Shown piece by piece: positions 22,301 to 33,500 of a DNA stretch of 64,000 bases. Source of the stretch: Crambe crambe (lineage: Eukaryota > Porifera > Demospongiae > Poecilosclerida > Crambeidae); the NCBI GenBank assembly GCA_963924555.1, contig OZ004596.1, positions 868,001 to 932,000 of the forward strand, read 5' to 3'. The notes beneath the pieces were generated by a model, which did no database searches, had not been told where the DNA came from, and worked only from the letters and a program-made list of their open reading frames with translations. Numbering within the stretch: position 1 is the first letter of the stretch; each line of letters begins with the position of its first letter. The translations under genes were made by a program, and so were the position numbers.

Positions 22301-25300
22301 ATATGTCCCCCATCTCTCCCCTCCCCTTCCATATGTCCCCCTTCTCTCCCCTCCCCTTCCATATGTCCCCCTTCTCTCCCCTCCCCTTCCATATGTCCCC
22401 CTTCTCTCCCCTCCCCTTCCATATGTCCCCCTTCTCTCCCCTCCCCTTCCATATGTCCCCCTTCTCTCCCCTCCCCTTCCATATGTCCCCTTCTCTCCTC
22501 CCCTTCCATATGTCCCCCTTCTCTCCCCTCCCCTTCCATATGTCCCCCTTCTCTCCCCTCCCCTTCCATATGTCCCCCATCTCTCCCCTCCCCTTCCATA
22601 TGTCCCCCTTCTCTCCCCTCCCCTTCCATATGTCCCCCTTCTCTCCCCTCCCCTTCCATATGTCCCCCTTCTCTCCCCTTCCATATGTCCCCCTTCTCTC
22701 CCCTCATATGTCCCCCTTCTCTCCCCTCCCCTTCCATATGCCCCCCTTCTCTCCCCTCCCCTTCCATATGTCCCCCTTCTCTCCCCTCCCCTTCCATATG
22801 TCCCCCTTCTCTCCCCTCATATGTCCCCCTTCTCTCCCCTCCCCTTCCATATGCCCCCCTTCTCTCCCCTCCCCTTCCATATGTCCCCCTTCTCTCCCCT
22901 CCCCTTCCATATGTCCCCCTTCTCTCCCCTCCCCTTCCATATGCCCCCTTCTCTCCCCTCCTTCCATATGTCCCCCTTCTCTCCCCTCCCCTTCCATATG
23001 TCCCCCTTCTCTCCCCTCCCCTTCCATATGCCCCCTTCTCTCCCCTCCTTCCATATGTCCCCCTTCTCTCCCCTCCCCTTCCATATGTCCCCCTTCTCTC
23101 CCCTCCCCTTCCATATGCCCCCCTTCTCTCCCCTCCCCTTCCATATGCCCCCTTCTCTCCCCTCCCCTTCCATATGTCCCCTTTCTCTCCCCTCCCCTTC
23201 CATATGTCCCCCTTCTCTCCCCTCCCCTTCCATATGCCCCCTTCTCTCCCCTCCCCTTCCATATGTCCCCCTTCTCTCCCCTCCCCTTCCATATGTCCCC
23301 TTCTCTCCCCTCCCCTCCCATATGTCCCCCTTCTCTCCCCTCCCCTTCCATATGTCCTCCTTCTCTCCCCTCCCCTTCCATATGTCCCCTCCCCTTCCAT
23401 ATGTCCCCCTTCTCTCCCCTCCCCTTCCATATGCCCCCCTTCTCTCCCCTCCCCTTCCATATGTCCCCCTTCTCTCCCCTCCCCTTCCATATGTCCCCCT
23501 TCTCTCCCCTCCCCTTCCATATGCCCCCTTCTCTCCCCTCCTTCCATATGTCCCCCTTCTCTCCCCTCCCCTTCCATATGCCCCCTTCTCTCCCCTCCTT
23601 CCATATGTCCCCCTTCTCTCCCCTCCCCTTCCATATGTCCCCCTTCTCTCCCCTCCCCTTCCATATGTCCCCCTTCTCTCCCCTCCCCTTCCATATGTCC
23701 CCCTTCTCTCCCCTCCCCTTCCATATGTCCTCCTTCTCTCCCCTCCCCTTCCATATGTCCCCTCCCCTTCCATATGTCCCCCTTCTCTCCCCTCCCCTTC
23801 CATATGCCCCCCTTCTCTCCCCTCCCCTTCCATATGCCCCCCTTCTCTCCCCTCCCCTTCTTCACACCCCCTCCTCTCCCCTTCCCTCCTGTGTGCAGCT
23901 GGTTAAAAGAAACCAATCAAATTACACATCAAAGTGTGCAAGAGTATAATTAAAGGTTTATCTATAGCATTACAAATGATTAGCAAAGGGGATACCCCTT
24001 GTGAAATGTGATAGCATGATGTCATAATGTTTAACAACTGTGTTTATGGGTGCACATTCTTTCTCTCTCTCTCTTTTCAGGGTGACGTGAAACTGCACAA
24101 CTATGGTCTCTATTTCACGACTAATAACGGCAATGGAGTCGGTTTCCCAATAGGGTTAGTTTGGCCACTCCTCCTTTGATTGGTCCACCCATGATTGTAC
24201 ACCTGGTTGGCCTCATAAATACATACATACATACATGCATGCATTCCATGGGAAATGCAATAGGGTCGGTTGCCATGATATGTGCAATGTCCTAGTTCAT
24301 TGTATATGTCACATAAGTATGAGATCGGGGGGAGGGAGGGTACTGGAATTTCCCCTCCTCCCCCTCATGGACTCGCATCACGTATGTATTATAACGTCTC
24401 GTCCTTCGTTCTGGCCAGTGGCGTCTCTCCTCTCTACTGTTCAATGTCTTGACATGGTTCAACTTTATAGGAGCAGAAGTTGTTTTTTTTTGTTTTTGTT
24501 TTTTTGCTCAGAGCAAGTTTGGAGAGAAATGTGAAATATCTAGTGGTTGACTCATTATGAGCATGTGGTGGTATTGCATTTCATACAAAGAATTATGATG
24601 TGAATTGGTGCCTAATTTCACATGTGGTTGCATGTGCCTCAGTGATGGTATTGCATTTCAACTGTGGAAATAAAATGAGATAGTGTGCATTGCTCTGCCA
24701 CCAAACATATGGTTGGTTAATTCCATGCAAGGTGTTTTTCATTCCTGCATGATGTCATCCGTATTCATGCCTCCACTTGTACATCTGTGTACTCCATGTC
24801 TGCGCTCCCTCCTCCACTTCCCCCCCTGTAATCATCTTTGTTGTTATCGATGTTTTAGATTCCCACGTTATATGGCTCCTGAGCTCATCATATCTGGTCA
24901 TATCACCAAAGAGAAAAGCAGTCCCAAGGTAAAAAAAAGTTGACTTTCAGGATGGTCTGTCATCTGCACACTGTGTAGGTTGATGTCTGGTCCGTGGGGA
25001 TAGTACTGCTGGAACTCTTCATGGTTAATAGACCACCTTGCTTGTCCAGATAAGTATCTAATCACTGTTCTCTTGTGTACGTAGGGGACTCCACTCTACC
25101 CCGACTTGTTCCAGAGCAATGCTGTTGGGACTCTCTTCAAGAGAATTGTCCTTCTGATGCAGAATTATCAAAGTATGAATCAAAATGTCTGTGTATTTGC
25201 TGCTCTGGGGAGGCATAAGGGAAGGGGAGGGGATGAAGGTGAAAAGATCAGGCCTGGGCTTTGGCAATCTAAAGTCTACTTTGTTTATGAACTTTGGCCA

Positions 25301-28300
25301 CAGAATAATACTTACTACAAAACTACAAAGTGAAAAAAGATCTAAGGCAAGAAGACTGACTTATGATTCTTGAGTTTAGACTCTGAATACCAACTGCACG
25401 AAAGGGAAAAGATCTGAGAAGAGCTAAGCTTTGACGTGACATAATGGTACAATACTGCAGGTGGCATGCTGGAAATATCTGTAAAATGTGTATGAGTAAG
25501 ATAGCATACATGCTAGGAATGCCAGCATGCATGCATGCATGCATGTATGCTACTTCTGATTTAATTCTGAACCACAGTACTCTTCAGGTTAAGTGAGCTG
25601 GGCCACAGCTCTTGGTCTGGGCAGCAGATCTGAAGAGTCCAGGCCCAGAACAAATGCATTCTGCTACGCCAGAAATAATCAAATTAACTTCAAACACTTT
25701 TCATCTGCTGCTGAATTGGATTAGATCTTCTCAGAGATGGGATGGCAGCCTTACCAGTGCCTCTGCTAATTGCCTTAATGGCACTATTATTTTTACACTG
25801 GCAAAAGTCAGTAATTTGCATGTTTCATTGTATTTAGCAGGTATCATGTTGGCTATATTGAGAAAAAAAATTTTTTTTTTCTTGATAAAAGGATGTTTAG
25901 CTTTATTGGATAACTAAGGCAATTAATGATATGTAAATTTCCATTAGTGAGTACACAATAAGTTTAGTGATTATTACATTCTCTCACTGCTAATTAGTCC
26001 TGCATTGTCGCTAATAATAGCCAAAATTACTACCAGTTTATAAGCTGCATGCGCAGCTTGCAGCAAGACTTTCTTCATGGTATATTCAATTTTAATATTT
26101 ATTTATTTTTTCACACATTGCCTTATGAGCTGATATCAAAAATATTTTTTGGAATCATCAAAGTTTGCAACTTTTTCGTAAGGCAGTGTTAAGTTACAAT
26201 TGAGTGTTGCTATGACACCCAGTTACTATTTAGTCTGAAGAATTTCTAGTCTGTATGCATGATCAATACTCCTTGGAAAAGGAAATTTAAGAAGTGAGAC
26301 ATTGTAAATGCTCCAGATTTTCTTATGATTAATGTCAGTCTGTATCCTCCAATAGCTCTAAAAAATGATTTTTTTGCAAAGACAATGAACTATTCAAAGT
26401 AAGGTATGCATGCAAGTAGTGGTGGCTAGATTTGCTTTCAATTATTCAGCTCGCTTCTTCATTGCATTGATCGTAGCATCATTGCATGATAAGATTTTCT
26501 TTGGTAAATAGATAATATTATTACACACAATACATATGATGGAGGTATATGGTAATATGAAGGAGAGGGACTAAATTGTTAGCCATGAGTCATGAATTCC
26601 AGTTAAAGGCAAGGAGTTGGTGTGGTGGGGGGTAGTGTTGGAGGTTCGAAGTAGACTGGAACACTCTTACAACTTCTTATCCTTGGAAAATATATCGTGT
26701 GATTTTCACTTTTCCCTCCGCAGTTGAACCTCAGAACGCGAGACTTTCTTGAGTTGTAGTGTTCTGGAGCACATTTCAGTGCAGATTTACGACTCATCAG
26801 TCCATGCCTTGTCTGTGAGGTTCCCATGAGCTCAAAGCTTGTCATTGTCCCTTCACAAACCAACATTCTGACCCTCACTGGGTCACAGCCATCATAGTTC
26901 ACTTTGAAGTGGCGGCGTACCTTTCGACAATAGTCCTTTTCTGCTGTGGCATTTGCTAGTGATGAAAGTGTTTTGCTGACTGATACTTGAGCATGTGCTG
27001 CAGAGAAGGTAATCAGTACTGCAGCCAGAAAAGGCAAAAGATATACTCTGCAATTTCCCATCTTTGTGTGTCCTGCCAGTGAGCCAGAGGAGTTAAAACT
27101 GCAGCTTTTGCAACTTCCAGACCAAATAAAATGATTGTGTGGTGAAAAGCTACACTGAACTTTAGCCTTGGATAATAACTTATTAGCAACTGCATTGTGA
27201 GCTGCAAAAGTGGCCTTTTATGCACTTGGCACAGCTGTTGTTGATTTCCTGGTCAGGAAATTATCTCCACTTGTGGTTAAGGTCGAGTTACTTAAACGTG
27301 CTAAATTAAGTGCTGCCCCTCCCACTCTGATGATAGCTATGAATATATGAATATTACAGTAGTTTGCAGAACAGTTGTCATGCAGGCAGAGATACTCTGG
27401 AGTAGCTAGTGGCTAAGAACAATAGGGCTATGAAAACATTTTATTGTTCCCCAGCCACAAATACTTCAAACCCACCACCTATCCCTGCCTGATGCATGAC
27501 AACTGTTCTGCAAACTACTGTATTATAAACTTCCTGCCTGTGATGATGGTGAAGAGTTATCATTGTCTGCATGGCATGAGAAAATAAGATGCTTCATTTC
27601 ATTAAAAATTTAAGTAATTCTGTTTAGTTAGTTTCTTTCTCCAATTATTAAACAAGATATTGCCAAATTCAGCAATTTTTGATAGGATTCCCTCCAACAG
27701 CTTGGTTTGGTCATTTGTTTAACAACTGCACAATTGAACTGAAGCAACTTGAAAGGGAGATCTGAAGAGGAAGAACTGAAAAGGAAGTCTTCTCATGAAC
27801 CAAGAACTGACTTAAAACCTCCACAATTGGAGCCAATGATAGCAAGAGTTGTTCATATTTCTTGTCTAGTTCTTCATAATAACATTGTTGTTATATTTTT
27901 ATACATTCCTTTTTATTTCTTAGGGAAGTCCATTAACCCTCTCCCCACTCTGCTTGAAACCCACAACTGCTCTGACAAGGTTAATTAATGCACTAAATAT
28001 TGATTTATATAACAGATAGAAACTTCTTTGGATGACATTTAAAAAAAAATATATATTTTTTTTACTTTGTAACATAGGAAATGAATGATGATCTCAAGTC
28101 CTTCCTGATGGCATGCCTTACTCCCCTCCCCTCGAAAAGGTGCGTGCTCGGGTCTGGGTTCACTTAATTAAGTGATTACATTACTGCTTGAGGTTCGAAC
28201 TGAATTCCTGCAATTAATTTTTTTAACGCATCATCACTTATTGGGTTAATCTAGATTAGGGCTGTTTGATTCATTATTTTTCGGAATATTACTCCCACTT

Positions 28301-30510
28301 TGAAGTCGTGTCTAGTCAACACCCAGTGCATGTTGATGATGGGATTCAAATTGCAGGGTTTTACTCGTCAGTAACAATGTTATGGAGAGGAAAACTGCAC
28401 TATTGCAACCTTTTATTTTGTGTGGTCTAACAAGTTTATTACACAAATGAGAAGAATTGAGTGTGTCTGTGGTGATGTCATAGTGCTTGAATATTTCATT
28501 CACCACAGCTGATGAATCATGTTTAAGGTGTGGATCTTTTTGCACTCCATCTTCTCAGTTGGATCAACTTTCAGTTCCCAATGGAATACAATTCACACAT
28601 GAATTAAAACTCTCTCTCCCCCCTCACCCCACCCCCACCCCACCATATATTTTTTGGCACCTCAGTCTAGTCATAATCTATTATGTTGTCAATTTTGTCG
28701 TTATTGTTGTTGTTTTTGTTGTTATTATTTGTTGTTATTTGCAGACCAACTGCCAAAGATCTGCTGGAACACCCTTTTATCGTCAACCAGACCCCGCTCC
28801 TTTCTCGTGTTGATCCTGCTAAGCAATCCACACCATACCCAATTCTTCCAGATCCTTTTTCCACCCTCGTTCGATGTAACTCGCCAGAGATCAAAAACAT
28901 TGACCTCCAACAACTGGATGAGGAGCCACACCCACCTGATCACTTGAGCGAGCGTCCAATGAAGGAGGTGTATTATCTCTGGAGTTTGGCAGGTGGCGAC
29001 TTGGAGATGGAAATGAAGAAAATTGGCTTGATATTGTCAAAGCCACCCATCTTCTACATGCCAAGGTTTGTCTAAGTGTTACAGGGGAAAAGAAGGGGGA
29101 GGGGTGTAGGGTAAGAGGGAGGGAGAGGGTGATGGAAAGGGATGGAGGATGGGGGAGAGGAGGGGGAAAGAAGAGAAAGGGGGGTAGGTCCTAACTATGT
29201 ATGATCTCGAAATGATCTCATTTTCCCCCAGCTGTGCTTAAATTACTGACAATTACCAGAAACAAGCAATTTCCCGCTTTCTAGTCACCATGGCAGCCAT
29301 CATGTTCAGTGTGTAGTATGCACACATGTGTACATAAATACACTGTGAAATGATTACATGCTTGTTGCTCACTCACTCGCTTGCTTGGCTTTCTCTTTGG
29401 GCAGCATGTGGTAGTGTGCCATTCACACACACACACACACACATGGAGGGATGGGGGAGAGAGTGATGAGCATATAATTGCATGATTGTGACTTGAAGAG
29501 TGAATGATGTGGATGAGTGGATTTCCACTTGTTTTTGTTATAGCATGGTGACCAGCACAGGGACTACTTATGGTACTTCCAAAGATCATGTTTCCCTCTA
29601 TGATGGCACCGTCGTCCAGCTCTCTCTTGACCAGCTGAGAAAGGTGAGAAAGAGGGCAGATTCCTGAAGGCCAAGGGAGGGAGCATGAAAATTGTTCACC
29701 CCTGCCCTCCCTCTGGTGCCCCCCCCCCCCAAACTTGAGTACATTATCATTCCTCTGATTTTTAAAATGTACTTTCACACCAAGTGCCAGTCATCATAAC
29801 AGTCTATTGATTAATTACCATTACTGATGGGTTCCCTCCAGTCAAGGACATGTGTCTTGTGTCTTGTCCAACATACATAACTGACCTCATGTCTGCCATG
29901 GCTTGGAAGTGCCAGCCATCATAGCAGTCTTTATCTTAATTGCCCATCCAGTCCAATTTTATCAAGGACATGTGTCTTGTATCTTGTTCGTGTACATAAC
30001 TAACCTCATGTCCGCCATGGCTTGGTGTGTTGTTGGTATTGTTACATCCACGATAAGTCCTATCAGTTGTGTTGACATGAACTCTCGGGTATTAGTGGGA
30101 AGTGCGTAAGTATTGGCAGCTGCTACATCAGCTGATCAGCTAGCCATCACCTGCTTGAGTGGTGTCTGTATTATGATTTGAGGATGCAGCCACAACATTT
30201 TTAACACAGAGAATATGCCACCTTTTAAGAGCTAGCAATGACTACTTTACGACCATTTAAGGAAATGATTGAAGCTTGACTCACTTACCAGCTTTGTTAG
30301 TTCTTTATCTTTCCTTTCCTCTGTACCAAGAAGACCCTCTGATATCATGATCCTGCAGCACACATCTTATGGGAAATCATTTTAGTGGCTATAATCTGAA
30401 AGTGGAAGAGATCGAAGAAAGTAATCTTATAAATTACCTCATATTCTCTATGCGGAGAAAGTTTCAGGGAACTATTTATTATTAGAGATTCCTTTTAGCT
30501 GTCTTTGGTA

Positions 30511-30563
<53 letters not shown>

Positions 30564-33500
30564 TGTGTGTGTGTCTGTGTAGGTGTGACTACTCACCATT
30601 TGATTCCATGAAAAAATGTAAAATGATCACCAGCAAGTGTGCACTGGCCTTATGACCACATAATATGGCCAGCGCCCTGCAATTAATATCCGTCTTTGAA
30701 GAGAAATTAATCGATTATTCTCTCCACCACTCCTTAATACAGTTAGTCAACTTCTTAAAATCACTCCTTAATCAGATAGTAAACTTAATTTCGAGTGGAA
30801 TGTAGACATTTCTGTCGTGGGACTACGTATTCTTTAAGACAGCTCATGTGTGGTAACCATGCACATTGTGATAATTACTTCCTCCTTTGCCAAAAATGTG
30901 CCGTCCCATATCAAATATTTGCACACCGCCAAAAAATCTTTTTTCATGTGGAAAGAAAGAAGATTGATTGATTGTTCACACTATAATTGAGTTATGGTGT
31001 GTTTTTTTTGGTTTTTTTCCCTTGTCATTTGATGGTGATTTTTTTCTCCTTCCTTCCTCTCTCAGAGATTGGATAATTTGACCACTGAGGACTACTATCC
31101 TTTGTTGGAAGCCAATGAGTGAGTATCAGAAGTGATAGCAGCCCTTAAAACTACAGGAGTAATCAGCAGGGTGCACCCCTTGATACTACAGGATTAATTA
31201 GTAGGGTGCACCCCTTGATACTACAGGATTAATTAGTAGGGTGCACCCCGCAATACTATAGGATTAATTAGTAGGGTGCACCCCTTGATACTACAGGATT
31301 AATTAGTAGGGTGCACCCCTTGATACTACAGGATTAATTAGTAGGGTGCACCCCTTGATACTACAGGATTAATTAGTAGGGTGCACCCCGCAATACTACA
31401 GGATTAATTAGTAGGGTGCACCCCGCAATACTACAGGATTAATTAGTAGGGTGCACCCCTTGATACTACAGGAGTAATTGGCAGAGTGCATTATGTAGAT
31501 TATTTATATCCTCAACTTTGAGCTCAGAAGTCTCAGTTGTTTTGACTACCACATTAATACAGATGTAGGAACAACACATACATCTAGGATGCACTCCACT
31601 GGAGGGTAGTGTTGGCACAAGGACCCCCCCGGATGAAGTTGCATCCTGGATGTACTTCATCCTGCCAAGTATGGATATACTTCATGTACTGGATGTACTG
31701 CCAAGTATGGATGTACTTCATCCTTCCAAGTACATCCAGGATGTACTTCATCCTGCCAAGTACATCCAGGATGTATATAATATTTTTGTTTTGTTATTGT
31801 TATCATTATTTGTGCGTTACAAATCCAGTGACTTATTCTTTTTCATTTTTAATTCTTCCAGGGACAGTCCAAGTTTGCCCAGAACTCCAAACTCCTCCCT
31901 GCACGAGTCAGCAAAACTGCCCCTGGCAATCAAAGAGAAAGACGTGGAGTACCAGTTCCATAGGACCATTATGTTCGCCAGACTCCTGGAGAGTTACCCT
32001 TTCTCGCGCAAACTGATAGTCGCAGAGTCTAAAGTGGACATCTGTCCACTCATGCGAGGGGAAATTTGGGCCGCTATTCTGGGAGTGAAGGTGAGGCTCA
32101 GTTAATTCACTGGCTTGGGCCTTCCTGCCTAATACCAGCACCACAATGGTGAAATTGTCGAGTAAGGGTCGTCCCCATAACTGAAATGGCATTATTACTA
32201 ATATTATTATGCAAGGATGTTGACAAGATGATTTTGGTTGGTCTTTTTTTTTTCTTTCCTGCCTTTGATCTGTGGCTCTCCTGGATCTTTGATTGGTCTG
32301 GTTTTCCTGACACTTACGGCCTTACCTGTGACTTTTTTCCTTGTCTTCCTGCAACCTTTACCTGTAACCTGAAACCTTTACCTATAACCTTACATGTACA
32401 TGCAAATTAAAAAAAATATTTTACACACACATGGGGTTTTTTTTACAAGCATATATTTTTCCACTCATTGTGGTTGCTATGGAGGAAAGCCTTCCTGGTG
32501 TTTATGTGCGGTGGAGGGGTGAACTCTCTTGTGATTGCACCCAACCTTTGTAATGGTTTCACCTCTATGGTGACCAACTGCACCGGATGAGTTTCTCCTC
32601 TTAATGGAATTTTTAGAACCTGGATGCTAATAATATATGGATACTGTTCCCTTTGACAAGCAAGTTGTTGCAGCTGTACCTAGCTAGGAATAATCTGAGT
32701 TCAAAGTTCATACCCACAGTGGCTATATCTATGTGAACTTTGTAACAAGAAAAAAAATTTTTTTTCTAGGGGTTCATTCCTTTATCGGCTGATTAAAGGC
32801 ATCAGTTAACTCGTGGATGTCCGTTCTCATTGACCCTTGACTTCCTTGCAGGGTGACCTACAGTGGCAGTATTCAATGATTGATAAGGACTTGGTGACTG
32901 CTACAGACAGACAAATTGATGTTGACATCCCACGCTGCCATCAATATGACACCCTTCTCTCTTCAGAACAAGGCCACAAGAAATTCAAGAGAATCTTAAA
33001 GTCATGGGTTGTAGATCATCCAAACTTAGTCTATTGGCAAGGTGTGTTGTTGTTGTTGGTTTGTTTGTTTGTTTGTATGTATGTATGTATGTATGTATGT
33101 ATGTTTGTTCACTGGCTTGCAGGATTGGATTCTTTGTGTGCTCCGTTTCTAGCCCTCAACTTCAACAATGAAGGTGTGACCTTCTTAAGTTAAAAGCTTC
33201 AATTCTGGTGTATTAATTCTATATGTAGCATTGGCCTACTCCTGTCTCAGTGCATTCATAGATCGATTTCTCTACAAATTTTTCCTTAAGGACAATTCTC
33301 CTGTGATGCAAGGTGAGCAAATATCCTCTCTCCTTCCCCTCCCCCTTCCCTCCTCCTATTCCACTCCTTCCCACTCCCCTCCCCCTTCCCTCCTCCTATC
33401 CCTATCCCTCCCACTCCCCTCCCCCTTCCCTCCTCCTATCCCTATCCCTCCCACTCCCCTCCCCCTTCCCTCCTCCTATCCCCATCCCTCCCACTCCCCC

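Noticed and set aside
19832..23953. Very long open frames on both strands (up to 1373 residues) in the CT-rich array
   Set aside because: They are products of a stop-free 30-bp unit and overlap each other in several frames and on both strands; only the first part (19884-20071) is real TBCK exon 2.
24235..24534. 99-residue frame in TBCK intron 3
   Set aside because: No domain, low-complexity start and no splice or homology support.
25024..25084. AT-AC or ATAAGT-type donor after TBCK CLSR at 25049
   Set aside because: The nearby GT is preceded by an in-frame stop; the gttaat donor at 25024 gives phase 0 and family-like sequence.
31140..31480. CRISPR-like look of regularly repeated 35-bp units
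   Set aside because: Units are contiguous with no unique spacers and lie in an animal gene intron; a minisatellite.
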